Source: CAUZIZ01 sp965222655 (GTDB lineage: Bacteria; Acidobacteriota; UBA6911; RPQK01; JAJDTT01). From it: DNA of 64,000 nt. The stretch lies in assembly GCA_965222655.1 (NCBI GenBank), contig CBDCUP010000006.1:558001-622000 (forward strand). Direction: 5' to 3'. Positions 34,362 to 42,799 of the stretch are shown one piece after another (positions within the stretch are counted from its first letter, which is position 1; every line of letters begins with the position of its first letter). The notes beneath the pieces are model-generated. The model was not told the origin of the DNA. It ran no database searches and saw only the letters and a list, made by a program, of their open reading frames with translations. The translations under genes were made by a program, and so were the position numbers.

Positions 34362-35093
34362 TCAGGGGCGTCTTTCCTGGGTAGGTCCTCCGGGCGGCCC
34401 AACACTCGAACGCCGGCTGCGCCTTGAGATCCCGCCCTTGGATTTCCTATATGAGCTTCTGATTCGGTACACCGGCGGGACCTCCTGGTCCCAATAGTCC
34501 TCGAAGCTCTCTTGCTCCAGGTTGAGCCGGTTAAACCCACTGAGTTCTTCTTTCGTCAGAGGCCAAGGCATCTTCCCTTCCGCTTCATCCTCCCCCCTCC
34601 CGCGAGCTATCACCAGCAGCTGGCCCTTCGATGCGACAAGATCGACGATCGCCTTCATAGCCTGAGGCCGGATTGTGGGAGGCAGAACCTGGAGCGTGTA
34701 GATCTCGACTACGAGATCGAATCGACTGTGCCATCCTGTAGGTAGATCGAATAGATCGGCGGTCCGATAGCTGACACGCGAACTCGGAAACCTTCTTTGG
34801 CACCACTGAATCGCTTCCGAAGCAATATCAAAAGCGGTTACCCTGAAGCCAACACCGGAGAGAAACTCGGCGTCGTCGCCAAGACCGCAGCCCACAACAA
34901 CCGCCTGCTTCCCTCTTCCGTTGATCGAGCCGACCTCAATCCACTTCACCAGGTTCGGATTGGGAACGAGGTCCGCCCAGGGGATCTCCTGTACGTTATT
35001 GTGGGACTCAACGTAGAGAGCTTCAAACCAGCCGGTGGGGTCTCCTCGATCCAAGTAGGTACGAGCCAACTCGCGAGCGCGGATTCTGTTCAC
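34362..35093 (-). CDS. Class I SAM-dependent methyltransferase
   Basis: A 243-residue protein starting at a GTG. Motif I is QAVVVGCGLGDDAEFLSGVG, followed by VTAFDIASEAIQWCQRRFP and FDLVVEIYTLQVLPP. It is a small-molecule methyltransferase of the UbiE/Thiopurine-like type. After VPPVYRIRSSYRK, the last 25 residues become basic and low-complexity (SRRSRRSSVGPPGG), which suggests that the original stop was lost. Confidence 0.75.
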   Translation of the reverse strand: MNRIRARELARTYLDRGDPTGWFEALYVESHNNVQEIPWADLVPNPNLVKWIEVGSINGRGKQAVVVGCGLGDDAEFLSGVGFRVTAFDIASEAIQWCQRRFPSSRVSYRTADLFDLPTGWHSRFDLVVEIYTLQVLPPTIRPQAMKAIVDLVASKGQLLVIARGRGEDEAEGKMPWPLTKEELSGFNRLNLEQESFEDYWDQEVPPVYRIRSSYRKSKGGISRRSRRSSVGPPGGPTQERRP

Positions 35094-35600
35094 GGGAAAT
35101 CGAGTATATCAACAAGCTGAGGAAGCTAATAACCAGCGGAGATGCTAGCCTCATGTCGAGAATATCTCAATGATTCTTACGCCACCTGGAGAACCTGACC
35201 GGCCAGCGATGCCAGCGAAGGCACATCAGCAGGCGGCAGGGGTGACCCGTCAAGGACTCGCCTGGGTTGGGGAAGCACGTCCATCTTGGTTTGAGGAAGT
35301 GCGCACCTGGGTGCACGAGAAGCTGTCCGTCCAGAATCTCACGCTGGACAGCTACTGACTCCGCTCGCAATCGACCCGCAGCGCGGCTGGATGTTACTGC
35401 CGCATCATCCGCTCCGGCCTTTTGTACACGCCCGGAGAATTACGGATATAGTGCCGGAAAAGGATCTGGACTTTTATCGGCGACAGATCTTCGGTTTCGA
35501 GTTCCTATTGCTGATGTCCGAAAGCAAAGGTGCCAATCACAAAGTGTCGGAACAAACGGAATAGCTCCTAGTAATAGGCTGTTCAAGACGGAGACCACGC
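35094..35600. other. Intergenic region with possible gene remnant
   Basis: About 500 bases. A plus-strand frame (35170-35358) reads LAWVGEARPSWFEEVRTWVH near its end, which resembles the start of some phosphotransferase-like proteins, but it stops after 62 codons and I cannot support an assignment. Nothing else is recognised. Confidence 0.3.
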
Positions 35601-36230
35601 ATGGGAAAAGTCCATTCAGTGATCGATGATCGGTTGAAAACATTCGTCAATCGGCAACAGCTATTCTTCGTCGCCACTGCGCCGCTGAAATCCGACAGGC
35701 ATATCAATTTGTCGCCAAAGGGGTTGGACTCGCTGCGCATCCTCGGTCCAAAAGAAATTGCGTACCTTGACTACATAGGAAGCGGCATCGAAACCATTGC
35801 CCATCTCCGAGAGAACGGCCGCATCGTAATCATGCTGTGTGCCTTTGAGGGCGCTCCCAAGATCGTCCGTCTACATGGAAAGGGCTACGTCGTCGAGCCT
35901 CAGGATGAAGGATTCGCTTCCCTGTTGACTCGCTTCGGAGAGCTGGGGCAGTGTCCGGGCGTGCGTTCAATTGTCCGAGTGGATCTGGAAAGAATCAGCG
36001 ACTCATGTGGGTACGGCGTGCCTCTGTATGCTTATCAAGGTCAGCGTTCCCAGCTAACGGCCTGGGCTGAACAACAGGGAGAGGATGCGCTGCTAAGCTA
36101 CCAGCGAGACAATAACTCCAGTATCGACGACTGGCATCGACTGCGAGATCCGCCTTTTCGAGGAGTCTACGCAGAGCACGCGCCGGCTGTCTTGTTTCGG
36201 GAATCGGAGCAGCCGTGGAAACCTCCGTGA
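35601..36230 (+). CDS. Pyridoxamine 5'-phosphate oxidase family protein
   Basis: A 209-residue protein with the split-barrel flavin fold: FFVATAPLKSDRHINLSPKG, LGPKEIAYLDYIGSGIETIA and RIVIMLCAFEGAPKIVRLHG. These proteins bind FMN or related cofactors; this subfamily is not the vitamin B6 enzyme, and its substrate is unknown. It is complete and has a normal length. It stands alone, with gene remnants on the right. Confidence 0.85.
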   Translation: MGKVHSVIDDRLKTFVNRQQLFFVATAPLKSDRHINLSPKGLDSLRILGPKEIAYLDYIGSGIETIAHLRENGRIVIMLCAFEGAPKIVRLHGKGYVVEPQDEGFASLLTRFGELGQCPGVRSIVRVDLERISDSCGYGVPLYAYQGQRSQLTAWAEQQGEDALLSYQRDNNSSIDDWHRLRDPPFRGVYAEHAPAVLFRESEQPWKPP

Positions 36231-36268
36231 GGGAGGAGGGTCTCTCGGTGATTCCGACGCTCAATTGA

Positions 36269-36511
36269 CATGGCACAGGCCGGAAGATCCATGAGCCTCC
36301 GAACGTTTTGAACTTCTACCATCCCGGGCAGCAAGATGTGCTCACGGATGGCCTGGTCATCACCATTGAACCCCTGATCACTTCGGGATCAGGCCGAGTT
36401 TTCGAAGCGGCCGACGGCTGGACGGTCAAAACGGAAGATGGGGCGCCATCCGCTCATCATGAGAACACGATAGTGGTCACCCACGGCGATCCGATCGTGT
36501 TGACGCGATGA
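36269..36511 (+). pseudogene. 3' fragment of a methionine aminopeptidase gene
   Basis: An 80-codon segment reads HGTGRKIHEPPNVLNFYHPG, then VLTDGLVITIEPLITSGSG and HHENTIVVTHGDPIVLT. This matches the C-terminal third of type I MetAP (the GxGRxIHExP histidine and the two metal-binding glutamates). A TGA precedes it in frame and no N-terminal part exists. It is a remnant. Confidence 0.8.
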
Positions 36512-36674
36512 AGGCGGAGATCCTGCATGCGATCGCGCAGCCCCAACCCCACAGGTGAAACTGTCAGGCTTGGCCGATTTCGTCGTGAAAGGATCTGGAT
36601 CCAGGTATATCACCCGGGTGGGGCTCTCCCTAATGTGGTTGCGCTAACAATCTGTATTTCAATACCATAAAGCC

Positions 36675-37198
36675 ATGAATCTAACCGATGTTCTGAAGCA
36701 GGAAGCCGAGCACATGTACGTTGTCACCGAGAAGCTGTTCCAGCTTGTCGATGCCGGCAAACTAGACTGGAAACCATCGACGGGGAGCAACTGGATGACG
36801 GTGGGACAGCTGGTCCAGCATTGTACCAATGCCTGCGGGGACACCATTAAGGGTTTTGTCACCGGCGATTGGGGCCTGCCCGAAGGCATGTCGTTCGAGG
36901 ACCTGCCTCCCGATCAGTTGCTGCAACCGGCGGAGAATCTGCCCACAGTGGACAATATCGAGCAAGCCCTCGAGCTCCTGGCGAAGGACAAGCAGGCGGC
37001 GTTCCACTACCTGGAGGAAGCCGGTGAGGAGAATCTGCTCTCCCAGAAGTCTTCCGCACCCTGGGCGGTCCCGAGGTCACCTTGTTTCAGCACTTGTACC
37101 AGATGATTGGACACCTCGGTCAACACAAGGGCCAGCTCTTTTACTACCTTAAGCTGCAAGGGAAAGACGTGAACACTTCAGACCTCTGGGGTGCTTAA
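36675..37198 (+). pseudogene. DinB family protein gene with frameshift
   Basis: The first frame encodes a DinB-like helical bundle (MNLTDVLKQEAEHMYVVTEK, MTVGQLVQHCTNACG with a metal-site His). It shifts near 37045. The third frame continues EVFRTLGGPEVTLFQHLYQM, IGHLGQHKGQLFYYLKLQGK and stops at 37196-37198 after LWGA. The second and third metal-site histidines (HLGQH) are in the shifted part. One indel separates it from a normal 174-residue protein. It is either recent decay or a sequence error. Confidence 0.75.
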
Positions 37199-37555
37199 TG
37201 GTAGGTCGATGTCCTGGACCCGCTTCGACACAGAGACTCGCGGATGAGTGCAGGATGGCCGCGTCGGTAGCCGCGTGAGGCTCGAAGTCGGTAGAGCACT
37301 CACCGAGGATCGCGATGAATCGGGATATTCGTAACCCGGCCTTCGAGTCGTGCCTCTCAACCTGTCACCGTCGTTCGGTCGCCAGGTCTTTTCTGTAGAA
37401 GATGACCGAGTGGCCATCAGCTTCGCCTCTTCGAGTCAATCGATATCCTCTAGCCTCGTAGAGACGTTGAGCTTTCTCCTGGATGGCCAGCGTGCTGAGA
37501 TGAAGATGTCGAATCCTCATCCGCCGGGCTGATTCTTCTAGCTCACAAAGTAAGG

Positions 37556-38778
37556 GTCAGGTAGAAATACGGCGCGCGCAGCCGTAGGCGGAGAGTTACC
37601 GGTACGCACCCTTTCGGTTGTGCGCCGGGTTCCTAGTTCCGCCATAGCTCACGTTTCCGCAAGCCCCCTTTGTCATCCCGGACGGTCGGATTTCCCGAGT
37701 CCGGTTGGCGACCACGACTTTCCTCCCACGGCCTTCCCTTACCCAACGAGGCTTAAGCGCTCGCTCGCATTCACCCCTCTCGGGTCCGGTTTGCCGCCGG
37801 TCTCGACAAAGCTTGCCCTGTCACCGCATTCTCAGGTACTGAGCCCTGGGCGGTGGGCGCTTCCTTGCCCGTCATGGCCGAGAGTCCCTTCGCCCTTTCC
37901 GGGTATTACCCTTCCAGGAGCCGCCTCCAGGCGGCTTGGGCCGGCGTTACCCGACCGTCTTCGCTCCTACGGACTCATGCGCCAGACCGGGATGCTCCGT
38001 GGGCCTTCGCTCTTGCTCGGTCCCTCGGTCTTCGCAGGTTGCTGCGAGCCCCTGCTGCAAACCGGCCCTTCCCGACATTATCTCTGCAATCCTTGCCCAG
38101 GTGCCTGGACCCCTACCCGGCGGCGATCTCCCGGTGCACTTGCTCGTTTCTTCCCGGGAGACGTCGGCCTCACCTCACAAAGGACAGGTTCGGCTCGCCA
38201 GACAATCCCTGCATGGCAACTTCCACAGGGGGGCTTATTTCCGGGCTGCAGTCATTCACTCATGTTCAGGCTCCCAGACTCGCTAGGCCTCCAGGTTGCT
38301 CCCGCCGCTTCCTTCGAAGGGCGGCCAGGCCGTTTACACCGCGCATCTCTCGGTTGGTTACCTGCCCCGAACTGCGGTATCGCTACGTGTGTGAACGAAC
38401 AATTCAGGTTCATCCGGTAAATGGGGAGGTGCCGCCAGTCAAAGGTAGGCCATGGAAACTGCCGCACTATGCAAACCGTGGAAAAACAAGTAGTTCTGGA
38501 GGAGAACTGGCAAGTGCTCGCAGTTGTTTTTCCACCGTTCGCACAGCGCTTGGAAAACTCCGTATCACGGGCTTGCTGGCCCGGTTCGATGTCGCTCGGA
38601 GTTTTCCACAGTTCCCACGGCCTCTGCTACTGCAGCCGACTATATGGACAAGCGAACGGGGAGCAGATTTGGGATCCGGAAGGTGCCAACCACGTCCCCA
38701 CCTCCCCATTTACCGGATGACCCACAATTCACACGGCTGGACTTTCTCCAGCTGGATTGCAGCCTTGTCGGCTGCTCC
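37556..38778 (-). mobile_element. 898-bp structured insertion of unknown type (1,223 bp with nested MITE)
   Basis: In the sense of the GNAT gene it begins GGAGCAGCCGACAAGGCTGC and ends TTTCTACCTGAC. The 5' end has three consecutive hairpins: GCAGCC/GGCTGC, CTGGA/TCCAG and GTGTGAA/TTCACAC. The last of these contains the target of the MITE. Near the 3' end is TACGGCTGCGCGCGCCGTA. There is no target duplication; the site would be AAGG/CCTT. Long plus-strand frames (37620-38420, 37853 onward) lack any domain and are proline/arginine-rich, as expected of antisense to structured RNA. It may be an intron-like, IscB/TnpB omega-RNA-like or PATE-like element. I cannot decide between these. Confidence 0.55.
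38407..38723 (-). mobile_element. 317-bp MITE-like element, family 2, copy C
   Basis: The same ends and interior as copies A and B, in the orientation of copy B. The perfect 8-bp duplication ACAATTCA lies at 38399-38406 and 38724-38731. It sits inside the larger insertion that splits the GNAT gene, so it arrived later. Confidence 0.9.
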
Positions 38779-39046
38779 CCTTTGCTATACCCTGCCTCTG
38801 GTACTCAGGTCGTACGCGCATCCGCTTGATTTCGGCGGAATCCGAGGAGAGGCGAAGTAATCCCACCATGCCGACGATCCGTTCTTCGACTATGGCCACC
38901 AGGAAAGCGCCGTCCGGGAGATAGACCTCATCGATTCTGTCGAGGTCGGCGAAGTAGTCAGGGGGGGTGCTAACCTCGACTTCTTCGTGTGAAGAAGCAT
39001 GCAACTCAAGAACACTGGCCTTGTCGGCAGAGGCATAGGGTCTAAG

Positions 39047-39328
39047 CTGAAACTTCATTGGGTAGGAGATCATCCAAGAGTCGCCAATGACAGAGCCGTG
39101 ACTGCAAAGGAGCGGTCCCGGCATACGGATGCCGGAAACAACCGACCAAACAGACGGTGGCCGATTGCATCTCCTTTTTTATGGCATGTCCCGATCCTGA
39201 TCGGGACCGCTCCTTTGCAGTCACGGCTCTGTGATTGGCGGTAGCGACAATCACGGCAGACGTAACCGAAGTTTCGTTCTCGAATGGGGCCAGTGCTTCC
39301 TGGGGGCGCGACTAAGCTGAAACTTCAT
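39047..39328 (+). repeat. Modular repeat unit with 35-bp inverted-repeat cargo
   Basis: The unit is bounded by CTGAAACTTCAT at 39047-39058 and 39317-39328. The cargo is a near-perfect inverted repeat of about 35 bp: the left arm reads CAATGACAGAGCCGTGACTG onward, and the right arm mirrors it (GCAGTCACGGCTCTGTGATT), with about 75 bp between. The right part is the conserved block at 39271. The first motif doubles as the GNAT start (ATG at 39058 on the other strand). Confidence 0.75.
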
Positions 39329-39482
39329 TGTAAGAAGAGGGCGAAAAGGACCGCATCTAACAGAGCAGTGCCCCGTAGGATGGGCACTCTTGCCCGTCGA
39401 GCACACCGACGGGCAGGAGTGCCCGTCCTACAACCGACACGGTGCTATCGATCCTAGAAGTAGGAGACAACCGAAGTTTCTT
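39317..39482 (+). repeat. Modular repeat unit with GACGGGCA double hairpin
   Basis: The unit starts at the shared CTGAAACTTCAT. The double hairpin lies at 39375-39431 (one mismatch, GATGGGCACTC), then CAACCGACACGGTGCTATCG as in the other units. The closing block is degenerate (TTTCTTTATTGAATGATCC). Confidence 0.7.
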
Positions 39483-39533
39483 TATTGAATGATCCAGCCA
39501 GGCCGGCGGTGGCGCTAATGAGCATCACTGTGT

Positions 39534-39719
39534 CTATGCTCGGGCCTTCGCTGCCACAAAGACTCCTGCACCAATCAACGAGGCACCCACGAGTTGGTCA
39601 ACTCGCCTGGCAGCACCGCGACGAACAGCAAAGCGAGCCGTGCGAAGCGCGAGCACGGCGTAACCTCCTAGAACAACAAGAGATAACCCCGATACAAACG
39701 CAAGAACAAGGAATCTCAC
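39534..39719 (-). pseudogene. 3' fragment of a LysE/RhtB-type exporter gene
   Basis: 61 codons read LVLAFVSGLSLVVLGGYAVL, a basic loop (RFAVRRGAARRVDQLVG) and ASLIGAGVFVAAK. This is the last two helices of the LysE/RhtB amino-acid exporter family. About 140 upstream codons are missing; the fragment starts only 22 bp after the stop of the selenoprotein candidate. Confidence 0.55.
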
Positions 39720-39741
39720 TCTCCGGAAAGAGCGAGGTATC

Positions 39742-40308
39742 TCAATCGATCCATTTTTCCAGCTCCTGCTCTAGCAGGCCTGGTTTGTATTTCAGTCCGA
39801 TATCCAATTGGTGGTCCTGCATCCAGGAGGTGGGTTCCGGCGCTTTGTCTCGCCACTGCAACTGAGGTTTGTACACGATAAAGACGTTCCAGGCCGTTTC
39901 AGCACCAGTGTAGTGGAGCAGCTTGGTGTAGGTGTTCAGGCCAAAACTCCAAAGATCCCAGAAATGCTCAGCCCGGCGGTCTGGCAGGTAGGCGGTGGCT
40001 CTGGTGGCGGCCGGCTGCGAATCCCGCGGACTAATGGGTGACCACAGGGTGAAGACCTTGAGTTTGGCGTCCTTACGGCTCTTCAGTATCGCCTCGACTT
40101 CGGATGCCCCCCGAAGACAGTTGGGTCAGGTGGGGGAGAAAATCAGGACCAACCTGGTCCTATCTGCAGCTGCGTTGAAGGCGGCTATGAACTCCTTCCC
40201 ATCGTAGGAAATTTGGGTAACCCCACGACTCGGCCCTTGCATCAGAGCAGATCGAAGCGATCCGATCTGAGTCAGTAGGAATGCGCAGAGTACCAGAACC
40301 CTCCTCAT
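39742..40308 (-). CDS. Thioredoxin-like candidate selenoprotein (in-frame TGA, UxxC)
   Basis: 188 codons from ATG 40308 (GGAGG 8 nt upstream) to TGA 39742. The N-terminus is a signal or anchor (MRRVLVLCAFLLTQIGSLRS). Codon 61 (40126-40128) is TGA in the context LVLIFSPT-U-PNCLRGASEV, i.e. UxxC at the place of the thioredoxin-fold CxxC after a beta strand. The frame is then open for 127 codons with family-like content: LKVFTLWSPISPRDS, AEHFWDLWSFG, AWNVFIVYKPQLQW, SWMQDHQLD. It should be a periplasmic or membrane-facing thiol oxidoreductase. A SECIS-like hairpin follows the TGA. The alternative is a nonsense mutation of a Cys codon. No sel genes are in the window. Confidence 0.65.
40098..40116 (-). 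promoter_or_regulatory. Candidate bacterial SECIS hairpin
   Basis: Nine nucleotides after the in-frame TGA, the mRNA reads CTTCGG-GGGGCAT-CCGAAG: a perfect 6-bp stem with a 7-nt apical loop beginning with G. Bacterial SECIS elements lie just after the UGA and have a short stem and a loop with an early G; the loop here starts 15 nt after the UGA. Recognition by SelB is inference. Confidence 0.5.
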
Positions 40309-40636
40309 CTGACCTGCCTCCGATCCGAGTACCTCTCGGCTTGGGGTGATGAATGTCCAAAAGCTATCAGCCCCCGAACCTCGGGTCAAGGAATCTTTAG
40401 CCCTACCCACTGCCCCCCCTCACCATGCATTTGCGAGTTGGAGGAGAAAGGGACTCAGTGCTCTGCAGCCTACCGGTCCAGACGTTATAATCTGTGAATC
40501 TTCGTAGACGGCTACCCAATGGGGCCCCCTTCGGGCTGTTTGGCGCAATAGTTAGGTGAGTGACCGCTGACGCGGATCCGCTGATGGTGGTTGAGTCCAG
40601 TGAGGATGACGCCAGTGCCGACACTCTCTCGAGCCT

Positions 40637-41176
40637 ATGCGATCGCAACAACAGAAGCTTAGAGACGGTCGGGTGCTTCTGATCCGCGAAGCGCAGGTTG
40701 AAGACGCGCGTGCCGTCCTCGATTTCGTCGAACTCATTGGCGGTGAATCCGACTTTCTCAGCTTCGGGACAGGCGAGTTCGGGGCCACCGAGGCGGAAGA
40801 AGGGAATACTCTTCGAGAGTATCAAGATTCGGAAAACCAACTCCACATACTCGGTCTGGTCGAGGATACGGTTGCTGGCAGCTTGACCTTTTCGGCAGGT
40901 CATCGCCCTCGCGTGCGACACACCGGTGAATTCGGAATGTCCGTACGCAGGAAATACTGGGGACTTGGAATCGGCTCTTTGATGCTGGACGTGCTAATTG
41001 ACTGGGCTCGGAAGAGCGGATCCGTGAAGAAGATCAATCTGCGGGTGCGGACCGACAATACACGGGCTATTCAACTCTACGAACGCAAGGGTTTCGTCCA
41101 CGAAGGAACAATCTCCAGAGAGGTAGTGTTGGACGACACCTACTTCGATCGTCACTGGATGGGCCTGGAGCTTTGA
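40637..41176 (+). CDS. GNAT family N-acetyltransferase
   Basis: A 179-residue complete GNAT: RVLLIREAQVEDARAVLDFV, strand 4/motif A FGMSVRRKYWGLGIGSLMLD, and motif B LRVRTDNTRAIQLYERKGFV, ending EVVLDDTYFDRHWMGLEL. It resembles RimJ/RimL or YhhY-type acetyltransferases; the substrate is unknown. It is divergent from the selenoprotein candidate. Confidence 0.85.
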   Translation: MRSQQQKLRDGRVLLIREAQVEDARAVLDFVELIGGESDFLSFGTGEFGATEAEEGNTLREYQDSENQLHILGLVEDTVAGSLTFSAGHRPRVRHTGEFGMSVRRKYWGLGIGSLMLDVLIDWARKSGSVKKINLRVRTDNTRAIQLYERKGFVHEGTISREVVLDDTYFDRHWMGLEL

Positions 41177-41245
41177 CGAAGGCAGCCTCGTAGCCGGATC
41201 AACCGAGTCGGTCGTCTGTTGTGCGGGCCAAGGAGGAGATTGGCG

Positions 41246-41629
41246 TTGTACGCTCTACTGCTAACATGGGATCTTTCCAGCAACGACCCCGAAGTTTTCC
41301 AGGAGCTGCGGTCCTACATCGCTGCGGAATCCTGGCAGCGCTACCGCGGTGTCGAGGGACTGATCCAGAAGGTCTGGTTCTCGAATGAAGAAACTGGGGT
41401 ATTCGGTGCATTCTATCTCTGGCAGAGCCGAGAGAGCCGGGAGCGGGAAACCGCTTCCATGTATCGCATCGAAGAGAAGACCGGGGTTAAGCCTGTTATT
41501 CGAAGATTCGAGATAGAGGCTATTCAGGAGGGCACCCACCACGTCGAAGAGCTTCTGGAACTGGGCAAGGCATGGGCAAGCGACCCCTCAGACGCGACTG
41601 ACCCCAGGACCCAAGGCTTTCTCCCTTGA
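41246..41629 (+). CDS. Small monooxygenase-like (YdhR-type) protein
   Basis: About 127 residues from the TTG at 41246 (AGGAGGAG 7 nt upstream); the frame is open from 41219. YALLLTWDL, then LRSYIAAESWQRYRGVEGLI, QKVWFSNEETGVFGAFYLWQ and IEEKTGVKPVIRRFEIEAI follow the ferredoxin-like pattern of putative monooxygenases. It lies 8 bp upstream of the DJ-1/PfpI gene and is probably cotranscribed with it. The function is unproven. Confidence 0.65.
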   Translation: MYALLLTWDLSSNDPEVFQELRSYIAAESWQRYRGVEGLIQKVWFSNEETGVFGAFYLWQSRESRERETASMYRIEEKTGVKPVIRRFEIEAIQEGTHHVEELLELGKAWASDPSDATDPRTQGFLP

Positions 41630-41637
41630 GGTAACGC

Positions 41638-42255
41638 ATGAGCTCCAAACGGATCGTAGCAGCCGTACTATTCCACGACTTCGAGCTACTGGATGTCTTC
41701 GGACCGCTGGAGATGTACGGCAAGCTACCCGACGACTTCGAGATTCGTCTCGTCACGGAGAAAGGTGGCGAGGTGGTCAGTCGGCAGGGGCCGAGGTCTG
41801 TAAGCGACGATAGATTCGACGAGGGTCGCGAGTACGACATCCTGCTGGTACCAGGTGGAATGGGAACTCGCAGGGAGGTGAGAAATCAAATTCTCCTCGA
41901 ATGGATAAGCGGACAGGCAAAGGCCACTGAATTCGTGACCTCCGTCTGCACTGGCAGCGCGATCCTGGCGCGAGCTGGGCTACTCGACGGACTGCGCGCC
42001 ACGACAAACAAGATGGCATTCGAGTGGGCGACATCACAGGGGCCCAGGGTTGTGTGGGAGCGGAAGGCACGCTGGGTCGAGGACGGAAGGTTCTTTACGT
42101 CTTCCGGTGTATCGGCCGGAATGGACATGACTCTCGCGCTGATCGCGAGAATCCTCGGCCAGGCCGCTGCTACCGAGGTTGCCACCCGGACGGAGTATGC
42201 ATGGCATGAGGATCCGGACTGGGATCCGTTCGCGAAAGTGGCTGGTCTTGTCTAG
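41638..42255 (+). CDS. DJ-1/PfpI family protein
   Basis: A 205-residue protein of the class I glutamine amidotransferase-like fold: VAAVLFHDFELLDVFGPLEM, YDILLVPGGMGTR, nucleophile elbow TSVCTGSAILARAGLLDG (Cys near residue 100), and TSSGVSAGMDMTLALIARI. It is closest in pattern to isonitrile hydratase/ThiJ-like members. It is second in a two-gene unit with the monooxygenase-like protein. Confidence 0.85.
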   Translation: MSSKRIVAAVLFHDFELLDVFGPLEMYGKLPDDFEIRLVTEKGGEVVSRQGPRSVSDDRFDEGREYDILLVPGGMGTRREVRNQILLEWISGQAKATEFVTSVCTGSAILARAGLLDGLRATTNKMAFEWATSQGPRVVWERKARWVEDGRFFTSSGVSAGMDMTLALIARILGQAAATEVATRTEYAWHEDPDWDPFAKVAGLV

Positions 42256-42400
42256 GACTAATGTTCTGAGAATCGGATCCGGAGAACGCTGTTGTGTCTA
42301 GTCAGGGGTACTGCGGAACTGCATAGAAGGTTGTCGGAGCTGGAACTCTTTTGACCCACCAGCGTACGAATTGCTGATCGGGCTCCGCAACTGAGTACGA

Positions 42401-42799
42401 ATGCAAGCCATTCTCTTCGATTTCGACCTCACACTGGCAGATTCCTCCGAAGGGATCTTTGAATGCACCACTTATGCACTTGAGAAGCTCGAGCTTGAGA
42501 TCGTCAGTCGGAGTGCCGTGGTGGAAACAATCGGCTCCCCTCTACCGGTCATTTTCGAGACGATTACTGCAGCGACCATCCAGAAGGATCGACATCGCTC
42601 GAAGAACGGGAAGGCTCTCGACTCAACCATGAAGTTTGGACGCGCATCGTCCAATTTTCCTGTTGTTCGGGAAATCCGGCCCTGTTTACCATCTCGCTCA
42701 AGAAGCATTTCGCGTGTAGACTGGCTTGCGTCCCAGTCATCAACACTCATAGAGTACAGCCGCCTCACAGGTCGTTATGCATATGCTCCAGTTCCTTGA
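42401..42799 (+). pseudogene. 5' fragment of a HAD-superfamily hydrolase gene
   Basis: It begins MQAILFDFDLTLADSSEGIF (the DxDxT nucleophile motif) and continues YALEKLELEI to VVETIGSPLPVIFE, the cap start of PGP-like phosphatases. After about residue 55 the sequence no longer resembles the family, and motifs II-IV are absent. It ends inside the start of the MHYT kinase gene. It is a remnant, unlikely to be active. Confidence 0.65.

Larger units (their letters stand above)
37365..39058 (-). pseudogene. GNAT acetyltransferase gene split by nested insertions
   Basis: The N-terminal half is 39058-38780 (MKFQLRPYASADKASVLELH ... RMRVRPEYQRQGIAK, 93 codons). The C-terminal half is 37553-37365 (LLCELEESARRMRIRHLHLS, QEKAQRLYEARGYRLTRRGE, 63 codons with stop). 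Placing the halves together with a GCC codon at the joint gives QGIAK-A-LLCELEE, a perfect GNAT motif A to alpha-3 transition, and a protein of about 156 residues. Between them lie 1,223 bp: an 898-bp hairpin-bounded element carrying a 317-bp MITE with its 8-bp duplication. The start codon lies inside the intergenic CTGAAACTTCAT repeat. Confidence 0.8.

Noticed and set aside
37556..38778. Group II intron
   Set aside because: No GUGYG-type 5' end, no domain V-like hairpin with AGC/GAAA context and no reverse transcriptase could be recognised by eye, although a degenerate or new class cannot be excluded.
37620..38860. Two long plus-strand frames (266 and 335 residues) in the structured insertion
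   Set aside because: Low-complexity proline/arginine-rich translation crossing into the MITE; better explained as antisense of a structured non-coding element.
39742..40410. Reading the thioredoxin-like gene as a short protein ending at TGA 40126
   Set aside because: The frame after the TGA stays open for 127 codons with family-like content and begins with the second Cys of the redox motif, so stopping at the TGA would be inconsistent with the fold.
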